Shown here one piece after another: positions 24,692 to 38,438 of a stretch of DNA of 64,000 bases. The DNA is from Clusia tigrina (taxonomy: Eukaryota; Arthropoda; Insecta; Diptera; Clusiidae). The stretch lies in contig OV050032.1 of the NCBI GenBank assembly GCA_920105625.2, forward strand, positions 112,700,542 to 112,764,541. The letters are read 5' to 3'. The notes under the pieces were generated by a model. The model was not told where the DNA came from. It saw only the letters and a program-made list of their open reading frames with translations, and did not search any database. Numbering within the stretch: the first letter of the stretch is position 1; each line of letters starts with the position of its first letter. A program made the translations under genes and the position numbers.

Positions 24692-26249
24692 TAACACTTT
24701 GAAATTTTGTAACACTAAAGTAATCGAGCCTCTTGTCAATTTAAGCCCTCGCTCAAAGCTGTGCTACCCTAGAGTCCCAAATCAAACACTGATAAAACTT
24801 CAAATGGCCCTAAATTCTTTACGGTACGTCCTACACCTATCAAAGTTGGCAACATACAAATGCTTGTAACTTTTTACTGGAGCGTCATAAAACCTTGAAA
24901 TTTTGTAACAATAAAGTACTCGAGCCTCTTGTCAATTTAAGCCATCGCTCAAAGCTATGCTACCCTAGAGTCCCAAATCAAACACTGATAAAACTTCAAA
25001 CGCCCCTAACTTCTATACGGTACGTCCTACACCTATCAAAGTTTGCAACATACAAATGCTTGTAGCTTTTTACTGGAGCGTCATAAAACCTGGAAATTTT
25101 GTAACAATGAAGTACCCGAGCCTCTTGTCAATTTAAGCTATCGCTCAAAGCTATGCTACCCTAGAGTCCCAAATCAAACACTGATAAAACTTCAAATGGC
25201 CCTAACTTATTTACGGTACGTCCTACACCTATCAAAGTTTGCAACATTCAAATGCTTGTAACTTTTTACTGGAGCGTCATAAAACCTTGAAGTTTTGTAA
25301 CAAAAATGTACACGAGCCTCTTGTCAATTTAAGCCATCGCTCAAAGCTATGCTACCCTAGAGTCCCAAATCAAACACTGATAAAACTTCAAACGCCCCTA
25401 ACTTCTTTACGGTACATCCTACACCTATCAATGTTTGTAACATACAAATGCTTGTAACTTTTTACTGGAGCGTCATAAAACCGTGAAATTTTGTAACAAT
25501 AAAGTACTCGAGCCTCTTGTCAATTGAAGCTATCGGTCAAAGCTATGCTACCCTTGAGTCTCAAATCAAACACTGATAAAACTTCAAATGGCCCTAACTT
25601 CTATACGGTACGTCCTACACCTATCAAAGTTTGCAACATACAAATGCTTGTAACTTTTTACTGGAGCGTCATAAAACCTTGAAATTTTGTAACAATAAAG
25701 TAATCGAGCCTCTTGTCAATTTAAGCCATCGCTCAAAGCTATGCTACCCTTGAGTCCCAAATCAAAAACTGATAAAACTTCAAATGGCCCTAACTTCTAT
25801 ACGGTACGTCCTACACCTATCAAAGTTTGCAACATACAAATGCTTGCAACTTTTTACTGGAGCGTCATAATCCCTTGAAATTTTGTAACAATAAAGTACT
25901 CGAGCCTCTTGCCATCGCTCAAAGCTATGCTACCCTAGAGTCCCAAATCTAACACTGATAAAACTTCAAACGCCCCTAACTTCTTTACGGTACGTCCTAC
26001 ACCTATCAATGTTTGCAACATACAAATGCGTGTAACTTTTTACTGGAGCGTCATAAAACCTTGAAATTTTGTAACAATAAAGTACTCGAGCCTCTTGTCA
26101 ATTTAAGCTATCGCTCAAAGCTATGCTACCCTTGAGTCCCAAATCAAACACTGATAAAACTTCAAATGGCCCTAACTTCTTTACGGTACGTCCTACACCT
26201 ATCAAAGTTGGCAACATACAAATGCTTGTAACTTTTTACTGGAGCGTCA
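24692..26249. repeat. Zone B unit, copy 2, shorter by one monomer (1,558 bp)
   Basis: This follows copy 1 at an offset of 1,753 bp until about 26,100, then reaches the next M-type monomer one monomer early. The missing monomer is the one with ggtagtcc and tgcttgcaac found at about 24,434-24,476 in copy 1. The joint is seamless. Confidence 0.75.
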
Positions 26250-27231
26250 TAACACCTTGAAATTTTGTAACACTAAAGTAATCGAGCCTCTTGTCAATTT
26301 AAGCCATCGCTCAAAGCTGTGCTACCCTAGAGTCCCAAATCAAACACTGATAAAACTTCAAATGGCCCTAACTTCTTTACGGTACGTCCTACACCTATCA
26401 AAGTTGGCAACATACAAATGCTTGTAACTTTTTACTGGAGCGTCATAAAACCTTGAAATTTTGTAACAATAAAGTACTCGAGCCTCTTGTCAATTTAAGC
26501 CATCGCTCAAAGCTATGCTACCCTAGAGTCCCAAATCAAACACTGATAAAACTTCAAACGCCCCTAACTTCTATACGGTACGTCCTACACCTACCAATGT
26601 TTGTAACATACAAATGCTTGTAGCTTTTTACTGGAGCGTCATAAAACCGTGAAATTTTGTAACAATGAAGTACCCGAGCCTCTTGTCAATTTAAGCTATC
26701 GCTCAAAGCTATGCTACCCTTGAGTCCCAAATCAAACACTGATAAAACTTCAAACGCCCCTAACTTCTATACGGTACGTCCTACACCTATCAAAGTTTGC
26801 AACATACAAATGCTTGTATCTTTTTACTGGAGCGTCATAAAACCTTGAAGTTTTGTAGCAATAAAGTACTCGAGCCTCTTGCCATCGCTCAAAGCTATGC
26901 TACCCTAGAGTCCCAAATCTAACACTGATAAAACTTCAAACGCCCCTAACTTCTTTACGGTACGTCCTACACCTATCAAAGTTTGCAACTTACAAATACT
27001 TGTAAGTTTTTACTGGAGCGTCATAAAACCTTGAAATTTTTTAACAATAAATTACTCGAGCCTCTTGTCAATTTAAACCATCGCTCAAAGCTATGCTACC
27101 CTAGAGTCCCAAATCAAACACTGATAAATCTTCAAACGCCCCTAACTTCTTTACGGGACGTCCTACACCTATCAATGTTTGCAACATACAAATGCTTGTA
27201 ACTTTTTACTGGAGCGTCATAAAATCTTGAA
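24900..27231. repeat. 2,332-bp twelve-monomer unit, copy 1 of a tandem pair
   Basis: The next 2,332 bp repeat this block almost base for base, including 186-bp monomers near 25,910 and 26,880 and the caacttacaaatac monomer at 26,983. Differences seen by eye are few: tacacgagcc near 25,310 against tactcgagcc, and caaaaactg near 25,765 against caaacactg. Confidence 0.85.
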
Positions 27232-29563
27232 ATTTTGTAACAATAAAGTACTCGAGCCTCTTGTCAATTTAAGCCATCGCTCAAAGCTATGCTACCCTAG
27301 AGTCCCAAATCAAACACTGATAAAACTTCAAACGCCCCTAACTTCTATACGGTACGTCCTACACCTATCAAAGTTTGCAACATACAAATGCTTGTAGCTT
27401 TTTACTGGAGCGTCATAAAACCTGGAAATTTTGTAACAATGAAGTACCCGAGCCTCTTGTCAATTTAAGCTATCGCTCAAAGCTATGCTACCCTAGAGTC
27501 CCAAATCAAACACTGATAAAACTTCAAATGGCCCTAACTTATTTACGGTACGTCCTACACCTATCAAAGTTTGCAACATTCAAATGCTTGTAACTTTTTA
27601 CTGGAGCGTCATAAAACCTTGAAGTTTTGTAACAAAAATGTACTCGAGCCTCTTGTCAATTTAAGCCATCGCTCAAAGCTATGCTACCCTAGAGTCCCAA
27701 ATCAAACACTGATAAAACTTCAAACGCCCCTAACTTCTTTACGGTACATCCTACACCTATCAATGTTTGTAACATACAAATGCTTGTAACTTTTTACTGG
27801 AGCGTCATAAAACCGTGAAATTTTGTAACAATAAAGTACTCGAGCCTCTTGTCAATTGAAGCTATCGGTCAAAGCTATGCTACCCTTGAGTCTCAAATCA
27901 AACACTGATAAAACTTCAAATGGCCCTAACTTCTATACGGTACGTCCTACACCTATCAAAGTTTGCAACATACAAATGCTTGTAACTTTTTACTGGAGCG
28001 TCATAAAACCTTGAAATTTTGTAACAATAAAGTAATCGAGCCTCTTGTCAATTTAAGCCATCGCTCAAAGCTATGCTACCCTTGAGTCCCAAATCAAACA
28101 CTGATAAAACTTCAAATGGCCCTAACTTCTATACGGTACGTCCTACACCTATCAAAGTTTGCAACATACAAATGCTTGCAACTTTTTACTGGAGCGTCAT
28201 AATCCCTTGAAATTTTGTAACAATAAAGTACTCGAGCCTCTTGCCATCGCTCAAAGCTATGCTACCCTAGAGTCCCAAATCTAACACTGATAAAACTTCA
28301 AACGCCCCTAACTTCTTTACGGTACGTCCTACACCTATCAATGTTTGCAACATACAAATGCGTGTAACTTTTTACTGGAGCGTCATAAAACCTTGAAATT
28401 TTGTAACAATAAAGTACTCGAGCCTCTTGTCAATTTAAGCTATCGCTCAAAGCTATGCTACCCTTGAGTCCCAAATCAAACACTGATAAAACTTCAAATG
28501 GCCCTAACTTCTTTACGGTACGTCCTACACCTATCAAAGTTGGCAACATACAAATGCTTGTAACTTTTTACTGGAGCGTCATAACACCTTGAAATTTTGT
28601 AACACTAAAGTAATCGAGCCTCTTGTCAATTTAAGCCATCGCTCAAAGCTGTGCTACCCTAGAGTCCCAAATCAAACACTGATAAAACTTCAAATGGCCC
28701 TAACTTCTTTACGGTACGTCCTACACCTATCAAAGTTGGCAACATACAAATGCTTGTAACTTTTTACTGGAGCGTCATAAAACCTTGAAATTTTGTAACA
28801 ATAAAGTACTCGAGCCTCTTGTCAATTTAAGCCATCGCTCAAAGCTATGCTACCCTAGAGTCCCAAATCAAACACTGATAAAACTTCAAACGCCCCTAAC
28901 TTCTATACGGTACGTCCTACACCTACCAATGTTTGTAACATACAAATGCTTGTAGCTTTTTACTGGAGCGTCATAAAACCGTGAAATTTTGTAACAATGA
29001 AGTACCCGAGCCTCTTGTCAATTTAAGCTATCGCTCAAAGCTATGCTACCCTTGAGTCCCAAATCAAACACTGATAAAACTTCAAACGCCCCTAACTTCT
29101 ATACGGTACGTCCTACACCTATCAAAGTTTGCAACATACAAATGCTTGTATCTTTTTACTGGAGCGTCATAAAACCTTGAAGTTTTGTAGCAATAAAGTA
29201 CTCGAGCCTCTTGCCATCGCTCAAAGCTATGCTACCCTAGAGTCCCAAATCTAACACTGATAAAACTTCAAACGCCCCTAACTTCTTTACGGTACGTCCT
29301 ACACCTATCAAAGTTTGCAACTTACAAATACTTGTAAGTTTTTACTGGAGCGTCATAAAACCTTGAAATTTTTTAACAATAAATTACTCGAGCCTCTTGT
29401 CAATTTAAACCATCGCTCAAAGCTATGCTACCCTAGAGTCCCAAATCAAACACTGATAAATCTTCAAACGCCCCTAACTTCTTTACGGGACGTCCTACAC
29501 CTATCAATGTTTGCAACATACAAATGCTTGTAACTTTTTACTGGAGCGTCATAAAATCTTGAA
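27232..29563. repeat. 2,332-bp twelve-monomer unit, copy 2
   Basis: Tandem partner of 24,900-27,231. The match to copy 1 breaks at about 29,620, where tacccttgag replaces taccctagag. Very high similarity over 2.3 kb implies a recent duplication or recent conversion. Confidence 0.85.
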
Positions 29564-31740
29564 ATTTTGTAACAATAAAGTACTCGAGCCTCTTGTCAAT
29601 TTAAGCCATCGCTCAAAGCTATGCTACCCTTGAGTCCCAAATCAAACACTGATAAAACTTCAAATGGCCCTAACTTCTATACGGTAGTCCTACACCTATC
29701 AAAGTTTGCAACATACAAATGCTTGCAACTTTTTACTGGAGCGTCATAAAACCTTGAAATTTTGTAACAATAAAGTACTCGAGCCTCTTGTCAATTTAAG
29801 CTATCGCTCAAAGCTATGCTACCCTTGAGTCCCAAATCAAACACTGATAAAACTTCAAATGGCCCTAACTTCTTTACGGTACGTCCTACACCTATCAAAG
29901 TTGGCAACATACAAATGCTTGTAACTTTTTACTGGAGCGTCATAACACTTTGAAATTTTGTAACACTAAAGTAATCGAGCCTCTTGTCAATTTAAGCCAT
30001 CGCTCAAAGCTGTGCTACCCTAGAGTCCCAAATCAAACACGGATAAAACTTCAAATGGCCCTAACTTCTTTACGGTACGTCCTACACCTATCAAAGTTGG
30101 CAACATACAAATGCTTGTAACTTTTTACTGGAGCGTCATAAAACCTTGAAATTTTGTAACAATAAAGTACTCGAGCCTCTTGTCAATTTAAGCCATCGCT
30201 CAAAGCTATGCTACCCTAGAGTCCCAAATCAAACACTGATAAAACTTCAAACGCCCCTAACTTCTATACGGTACGTCCTACACCTATCAAAGTTTGCAAC
30301 ATACAAATGCTTGTAACTTTTTACTGGAGCGTCATAAAACCTGGAAATTTTGTAACAATGAAGTACCCGAGCCTCTTGTCAATTTAAGCTATCGCTCAAA
30401 GCTATGCTACCCTAGAGTCCCAAATCAAACACTGAAAAAAATCAAATGGCCCTAACTTCTTTACAGTACGTCCTACACCTATCAAAGTTTGCAACATACA
30501 AATGCTTGTATCTTTTTACTGGAGCGTCATAAAACCTTGAAATTTTGTAACAATAAAGTACCCGAGCCTCTTGTCAATTTAAGCCATCGTTCAAAGCTAT
30601 GCTGCCCTTGAGTCCCAAATCAAACACTGATAAAACTTCAAACGGCCCTAATTTCTATACGGTATATCCTACACCTATCAAAGTTTGCCACATACAAATG
30701 CTTGTAACTTTTTACTGGAGCGTCATAACACCTTGAAATTTTGTAACACTAAAGTAATCGAGCCTCTTGTCAATTTAAGCCATCGCTCAAAGCTGTGCTA
30801 CCCTAGAGTCCCAAATCAAACACTGATAAAACTTCAAATGGCCCTAACTTCTTTACGGTACGTCCTACACCTATCAAAGTTGGCAACATACAAATGCTTG
30901 TAACTTTTTACTGGAGCGTCATAAAACCTTGAAATTTTGTAACAATAAAGTACTCGAGCCTCTTGTCAATTTAAGCCATCGCTCAAAGCTATGCTACCCT
31001 AGAGTCCCAAATCAAACACTGATAAAACTTCAAACGCCCCTAACTTTTATACGGTACGTCCTACACCTATCAATGTTTGTAACATACAAATGCTTGTAGC
31101 TTTTTACTGGAGCGTCATAAAACCGTGAAATTTTGTAACAATGAAGTACCCGAGCCTCTTGTCAATTTAAGCTATCGCTCAAAGCTATGCTACCCTTGAG
31201 TCCCAAATCAAACACTGATAAAACTTCAAACGCCCCTAACTTCTATACGGTACGTCCTACACCTATCAAAGTTTGCAACATACAAATGCTTGTATCTTTT
31301 TACTGGAGCGTCATAAAACCTTGAAGTTTTGTAACAATAAAGTACTCGAGCCTCTTGCCATCGCTCAAAGCTATGCTACCCTAGAGTCCCAAATCTAACA
31401 CTGATAAAACTTCAAACGCCCTAATTTCTTTACGGTACGTCCTACACCTATCAAAGTTTGCAACTTACAAATACTTGTAAGTTTTTACTAGAGCGTCATA
31501 AAACCTTGAAATTTTTTAACAATAAATTACTCGAGCCTCTTGTCAATTTAAACCATCGCTCAAAGCTATGCTACCCTAGAGTCCCAAATCAAACACTGAT
31601 AAATCTTCAAACGCCCCTAACTTCTTTACGGGACGTCCTACACCTATCAATGTTTGCAACATACAAATGCTTGTAACTTTTTACTGGAGCGTCATAAAAT
31701 CTTGAAATTTTGTAACAATAAAGTACTCGAGCCTCTTGTC
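29216..31740. repeat. Zone B block repeated at 32,339-35,060, copy 1
   Basis: The offset is 3,123 bp up to about 30,715 and 3,319 bp after it, so the second copy has one extra monomer. Rare shared markers are caaacacgg near 30,033, ctgaaaaaaatcaaatgg near 30,433, tgccacatac near 30,687 and a monomer reading ttttttaacaataaattac. About 600 bp (31,741-32,338) with a further M-type monomer separate the two copies. Confidence 0.75.
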
Positions 31741-32338
31741 AATTTAAGCTATCGCTCAAAGCTATGCTACCCTTGAGTCCCAAATCAAACACTGATAAAA
31801 CTTCAAATGGCCCTAACTTATTTACGGTACGTCCTACACCTATCAAAGTTGGCAACATACAAATGCTTGTAACTTTTTACTGGAGCGTCATAACACCTTG
31901 AAATTTTGTAACACTAAAGTAATCGAGCCTCTTGTCAATTTAAGCCATCGCTCAAAGCTGTGCTACCCTAGAGTCCCAAATCAAACACTGATAAAACTTC
32001 AAATGGCCCTAACTTCTTTACGGTACGTCCTACACCTATCAAAGTTGGCAACATACAAATGCTTGTAACTTTTTACTGGAGCGTCATAAAACCTTGAAAT
32101 TTTGTAACAATAAAGTACTCGAGCCTCTTGTCAATTTAAGCCATCGCTCAAAGCTATGCTACCCTAGAGTCCCAAATCAAACACTGATAAAACTTTAAAC
32201 GCCCCTAACTTCTATACGGTACGTCCTACACCTATCAATGTTTGTAACATACAAATGCTTGTAACTTTTTACTGGAGCGCCATAAAACCGTGAAATTTTG
32301 TAACAATGAAGTACCCGAGCCTCTTGTCAATTTAAGCC

Positions 32339-35060
32339 ATCGCTCAAAGCTATGCTACCCTAGAGTCCCAAATCTAACACTGATAAAACTTCAAACGCCC
32401 CTAACTTCTTTACGGTACGTCCTACACCTATCAAAGTTTGCAACTTACAAATACTTGTAAGTTTTTACTGGAGCGTCATAAAACCTTGAAATTTTTTAAC
32501 AATAAATTACTCGAGCCTCTTGTCAATTTAAACCATCGCTCAAAGCTATGCTACCCTAGAGTCCCAAATCAAACACTGATAAATCTTCAAACGCCCCTAA
32601 CTTCTTTACGGGACGTCCTACACCTATCAATGTTTGCAACATACAAATGCTTGTAACTTTTTACTGGAGCGTCATAAAATCTTGAAATTTTGTAACAATA
32701 AAGTACTCGAGCCTCTTGTCAATTTAAGCCATCGCTCAAAGCTATGCTACCCTTGAGTCCCAAATCAAACACTGATAAAAATTCAAATGGCCCTAACTTC
32801 TATACGGTAGTCCTACACCTATCAAAGTTTGCAACATACAAATGCTTGCAACTTTTTACTGGAGCGTCATAAAACCTTGAAATTTTGTAACAATAAAGTA
32901 CTCGAGCCTCTTGTCAATTTAAGCTATCGCTCAAAGCTATGCTACCCTTGAGTCCCAAATCAAACACTGATAAAACTTCAAATGGCCCTAACTTCTTTAC
33001 GGTACGTCCTACACCTATCAAAGTTGGCAACATACAAATGCTTGTAACTTTTTACTGGAGCGTCATAACACTTTGAAATTTTGTAACACTAAAGTAATCG
33101 AGCCTCTTGTCAATTTAAGCCATCGCTCAAAGCTGTGCTACCCTAGAGTCCCAAATCAAACACGGATAAAACTTCAAATGGCCCTAACTTCTTTACGGTA
33201 CGTCCTACACCTATCAAAGTTGGCAACATACAAATGCTTGTAACTTTTTACTGGAGCATCATAAAACCTTGAAATTTTGTAACAATAAAGTACTCGAGCC
33301 TCTTGTCAATTTAAGCCATCGCTCAAAGCTATGCTACCCTAGAGTCCCAAATCAAACACTGATAAAACTTCAAACGCCCCTAACTTCTATACGGTACGTC
33401 CTACACCTATCAAAGTTTGCAACATACAAATGCTTGTAACTTTTTACTGGAGCGTCATAAAACCTGGAAATTTTGTAACAATGAAGTACCCGAGCCTCTT
33501 GTCAATTTAAGCTATCGCTCAAAGCTATGCTACCCTAGAGTCCCAAATCAAACACTGAAAAAAATCAAATGGCCCTAACTTCTTTACAGTACGTCCTACA
33601 CCTATCAAAGTTTGCAACATACAAATGCTTGTATCTTTTTACTGGAGCGTCATAAAACCTTGAAATTTTGTAACAATAAAGTACCCGAGCCTCTTGTCAA
33701 CTTAAGCCATCGTTCAAAGCTATGCTGCCCTTGAGTCCCAAATCAAACACTGATAAAACTTCAAACGGCCCTAATTTCTATACGGTATATCCTACACCTA
33801 TCAAAGTTTGCCACATACAAATGCTTGTAACTTTTTACTGGAGCGTCATAAAACCTTGAAATTTTTTAACAATAAAGTACTCGAGCCTCTTGTCAATTTA
33901 AGCTATCGCTCAAAGCTATGCTACCCTTGAGTCCCAAATCAAACACTGATAAAACTTCAAATGGCCCTAACTTCTTTACGGTACGTCCTACACCTATCAA
34001 AGTTGGCAACATACAAATGCTTGTAACTTTTTACTGGAGCGTCATAACACCTTGAAATTTTGTAACACTAAAGTAATCGAGCCTCTTGTCAATTTAAGCC
34101 ATCGCTCAAAGCTGTGCTACCCTAGAGTCCCAAATCAAACACTGATAAAACTTCAAATGGCCCTAACTTCTTTACGGTACGTCCTACACCTATCAAAGTT
34201 GGCAACATACAAATGCTTGTAACTTTTTACTGGAGCGTCATAAAACCTTGAAATTTTGTAACAATAAAGTACTCGAGCCTCTTGTCAATTTAAGCCATCG
34301 CTCAAAGCTATGCTACCCTAGAGTCCCAAATCAAACACTGATAAAACTTCAAACGCCCCTAACTTTTATACGGTACGTCCTACACCTATCAATGTTTGTA
34401 ACATACAAATGCTTGTAGCTTTTTACTGGAGCGTCATAAAACCGTGAAATTTTTTAACAATGAAGTACCCGAGCCTCTTGTCAATTTAAGCTATCGCTCA
34501 AAGCTATGCTACCCTTGAGTCCCAAATCAAACACTGATAAAACTTCAAACGCCCCTAACTTCTATACGGTACGTCCTACACCTATCAAAGTTTGCAACAT
34601 ACAAATGCTTGTATCTTTTTACTGGAGCGTCATAAAACCTTGAAGTTTTGTAACAATAAAGTACTCGAGCCTCTTGCCATCGCTCAAAGCTATGCTACCC
34701 TAGAGTCCCAAATCTAACACTGATAAAACTTCAAACGCCCTAACTTCTTTACGGTACGTCCTACACCTATCAAAGTTTGCAACTTACAAATACTTGTAAG
34801 TTTTTACTGGAGCGTCATAAAACCTTGAAATTTTTTAACAATAAATTACTCGAGCCTCTTGTCAATTTAAACCATCGCTCAAAGCTATGCTACCCTAGAG
34901 TCCCAAATCAAACACTGATAAATCTTCAAACGCCCCTAACTTCTTTACGGGACGTCCTACACCTATCAATGTTTGCAACATACAAATGCTTGTAACTTTT
35001 TACTGGAGCGTCATAAAATCTTGAAATTTTGTAACAATAAAGTACTCGAGCCTCTTGTCA
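32339..35060. repeat. Zone B block, copy 2, with one added monomer
   Basis: This repeats 29,216-31,740. The extra monomer lies at about 33,834-34,030 (cataaaaccttgaaattttttaac, then agctatcgc and ttggcaac). It sits at the point where copy 1 passes directly from the tgccacatac monomer into an M-type monomer, again a whole-monomer difference at a seamless joint. Confidence 0.75.
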
Positions 35061-37039
35061 ATTTAAGCCATCGCTCAAAGCTATGGTACCCTTGAGTCCC
35101 AAATCAAACACTGATAAAACTTCAAATGGCCCTAACTTCTATACGGTAGTCCTACACCTATCAAAGTTTGCAACATACAAATGCTTGCAACTTTTTACTG
35201 GAGCGTCATAAAACCTTGAAATTTTGTAACAATAAAGTACTCGAGCCTCTTGTCAATTTAAGCTATCGCTCAAAGCTATGCTACCCTTGAGTCCCAAATC
35301 AAACACTGATAAAACTTCAAATGGCCCTAACTTCTATACGGTAGTCCTACACCTATCAAAGTTTGCAACATACAAATGCTTGCAACTTTTTACTGGAGCG
35401 TCATAAAACCTTGAAATTTTGTAACAAAAATGTACTCGAGCCTCTTGTCAATTTAAGCCATCGCTCAAAGCTATGCTACCCTAGAGTCCCAAATCAAACA
35501 CTGATAAAACTTCAAACGCCCCTAACTTCTTTACGGTACATCCTACACCTATCAATGTTTGTAACATACAAATGCTTGTAACTTTTTACTGGAGCGTCAT
35601 AAAACCGTGAAATTTTGTAACAATAAAGTACTCGAGCCTCTTGTCAATTGAAGCTATCGGTCAAAGCTATGCTACCCTTGAGTCCCAAATCAAACACTGA
35701 TAAAACTTCAAATGGCCCTAACTTCTATACGGTACGTCCTACACCTATCAAAGTTTGCAACATACAAATGCTTGTAACTTTTTACTGGAGCGTCATAAAA
35801 CTTTGAAATTTTGTAACAATAAAGTTCTCGAGCATCTTGTCAATTTAAGTTATCGCTCAAAACTATGCAACCCTAGAGTCCCAAATCAAACACTGATAAA
35901 ACTTCAAACGCCCTAACTTCTATACGGTACGTCCTACACCTATCAAAGTTTGCAACATACAAATGCTTGTATCTTTTTACTGGAGCGTCATAAAACCTTG
36001 AAGTTTTGTAACAATAAAGTACTCGAGCCTCTTGCCATCGCTCAAAGCTATGCTACTCTAGAGTCCCAAATCTAACACTGATAAAACTTCAAACGCCCCT
36101 AACTTCTTTACGGTACGTCCTACACCTATCAATGTTTGCAACATACAAATGCTAGTAACTTTTTACTGGAGCGTCATAAAACCTTGAAATTTTGTAACAA
36201 TAAAGTACTGGAGCCTCTTGTCAATTTAAGCTATCGGTCAAAGCTATGCTACCCTTGAGTCCCAAATCAAACACTGATAAAACTTCAAATGGCCCTAACT
36301 TCTATACGGTACGTCCTACACCTATCAAAGTTTGCAACATACAAATACTTGTAAGTTTTTACTGGAGCGTCATAAAACCTTGAAATTTTTTAACAATAAA
36401 TTACTCGAGCCTCTTGTCAATTTAAACCATCGCTCAAAGCTATGCTACCCTAGAGTCCCAAATCAAACACTGATAAATCTTCAAACGCCCCTAACTTCTT
36501 TACGGGACGTCCTACACCTATCAATGTTTGAAACATACAAATGCTTGTAACTTTTTACTGGAGCGTCATAAAATCTTGAAATTTTGTAACAATAAAGTAC
36601 TCGAGCCTCTTGTCAATTTAAGCTATCGGTCAAAGCTATGCTACCCTTGAGTCCCAAATCAAACACTGATAAAACATCAAATGGCCCTAACTTCTTTACA
36701 GTACGCCCTACACCTATCAAAGTTTGCAACATACAAATGCTTGTATCTTTTTACTGGAGCGTCATAAAACCTTGAAATTTTGTAACAATAAAGTACTCGA
36801 GCCTCTTGTCAATTTAAGCTATCGCTCAAAGCTATGCTACCCTTGAGTCCCAAATCAAACACTGATAAAACTTCAAATGGCCCTAACTTCTTTACGGTAC
36901 GTCCTACACCTATCAAAGTTGGCAACATACAAATGCTTGTAACTTTTTACTGGAGCGTCATAAAACCTTTAAATTTTGTAACAATAAAGTACTCGAGCAT
37001 CTTGTCAATTAAAGTTATCGCTCAAAACTACGCTACCCT

Positions 37040-38000
37040 AGAGTCCCAAATCAAACACTGATTAAACTTCCAATGGCCCTAATGTCTATACGATACTTCC
37101 TACACCTATCAAAATTTGCAACATACAAATGCTTGTATCTTTTTACTGGAGCGTCATAAAACCTTAAAATTTTGTAACAATAAAGTACTCGAGCCTCTTG
37201 TCAATTTAAGCTATCGCTCAAAACTATGCTACCCTAGAGTCCCAAATCAAACACTGATAAAGCTTCAAACGCCCCTAACTTCTATACGGTACGTCCTACA
37301 CCTATCAAAGTTTGCAACATACAAATGCTTGTAACTTTTTACTGGAGCGTCATAAAACCTTGAAATTTTGTAACAATAAAGTACTCGAGCCTCTTGTCAA
37401 TTTAAGCCGTCGCTCAAAGCTATGCTACCCTAGAGTCCCAAATCAAACACTGATAAAACTTCAAACGCCCCTAACTTCTTTACGATACGTCCTACACCTA
37501 TCAAAGTTTGCAACATGCAAATGCTTGTAACTTTTTACTGGAGCGTCATAAAACCTTGAAATTTTGTAACATTAAAGTACTCGAGCCTCTTGTCAATTTA
37601 AGGCATCGCTCAAAGCTATGCTACCCTTGAGTCCCAAATCAAACACTGATGAAACTTCAAACGCCCCTAATTTCTATACGGTACGTCCTACACATATCAA
37701 AGTTTGCAACATACAAATGCTTGTAACTTTTTTCTGGAGCGTCATAAAACCTTGAAATTTTGTAACAATAAAGTACTCGAGCCTCATGCCAATTTAAGCT
37801 ATCGCTCAAAGCTAAGCTACCCTAGAGTCCCAAATCAAACACTGATAAAACTTCAATTGGCCCTAACTTCTATACGGTACGTCCTGCACCTATCAAAGTT
37901 TGCAACATACAAATGCTTGTATCTTTTTACTGGAGCGTCATAAAACCTTGAAATTTTGTAACAATAAAGATCTCGAGCCTCTTGTCAATTTAAGCCGTCG
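37040..38000. repeat. Five-monomer segment repeated at 39,954-40,914
   Basis: The match runs at a constant offset of 2,914 bp. Its first marker is attaaacttccaatggccc with aatgtctatacgatacttcc (37,052 and 39,966), followed by the cgatacgtcc, gatgaaac and tttttctgg monomers. The same segment appears a third time at about 43,640-44,600 because it lies within the 3.7-kb unit. Confidence 0.7.
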
Positions 38001-38438
38001 CTCAACGCTATGCTACCCTAGAGTCCCAAATCAAACACTGATAAAACTTCAAACGCCCCTAACTTCTTTACGATACGTCCTACACCTATCAAAGTTTGCA
38101 ACATGCAAATGCTTGTAACTTTTTACTGGAGCGTCATAAAACCTTGAAATTTTGTAACATTAAAGTACTCGAGCCTCTTGTCAATTTAAGGCATCGCTCA
38201 AAGCTATGCTACCCTTGAGTCCCAAATCAAACACTGATGAAACTTCAAACGCCCCTAATTTCTATACGGTACGTCCTACACATATCAAAGTTTGCAACAT
38301 ACAAATGCTTGTAACTTTTTTCTGGAGCGTCATAAAACCTTGAAATTTTGTAACAATAAAGTACTCGAGCCTCATGCCAATTTAAGCTATCGCTCAAAGC
38401 TAAGCTACCCTAGAGTCCCAAATCAAACACTGATAAAA
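37395..38438. repeat. 588-bp three-monomer tandem duplication
   Basis: From about 37,395 the sequence repeats 588 bp later (37,983-38,438). Shared markers are agccgtcgctc, cgatacgtcc, caacatgcaaatgc, acattaaag, aaggcatcgc, gatgaaac, tacacatatc and a tttttctgg monomer with cctcatgcc. The repeat ends where caattggccctaac faces the 8-bp-deleted form. Confidence 0.75.

Larger units (their letters stand above)
22939..34200. repeat. M-type monomer series (nine sites)
   Basis: A diagnostic monomer combines cataacac(c/t)ttg, aacactaaagtaatcgag and gctgtgctacc. The string actaaagtaatcgag starts at 22,961, 24,714, 26,272, 28,604, 29,965, 30,748, 31,913, 33,088 and 34,067. Spacings are 1,753, 1,558, 2,332, 1,361, 783, 1,165, 1,175 and 979 bp, that is about 9, 8, 12, 7, 4, 6, 6 and 5 monomers. 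It was not seen left of the gap or right of 34.2 kb. It marks the unit starts of a zone B repeat of strongly varying length. Confidence 0.85.
22939..36900. repeat. Zone B: satellite subfamilies right of the gap
   Basis: The monomer set changes across the gap. New types are the M-type monomer (cataacac, aacactaaagtaatcgag, gctgtgctacc), 186-bp monomers (cctcttgccatcgctc), monomers with acaaaaatgtac, monomers with ggtagtcc (1-bp deletion), monomers with a 5' end reading caacttacaaatacttg, and monomers with gaagctatcggtc. The 195-bp gaagtttgtaac class of zone A was not seen. The right edge near 36,900 is soft. The part from 35,061 to 36,900 mixes these types without a clear larger unit. No gene found. 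Confidence 0.85.
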
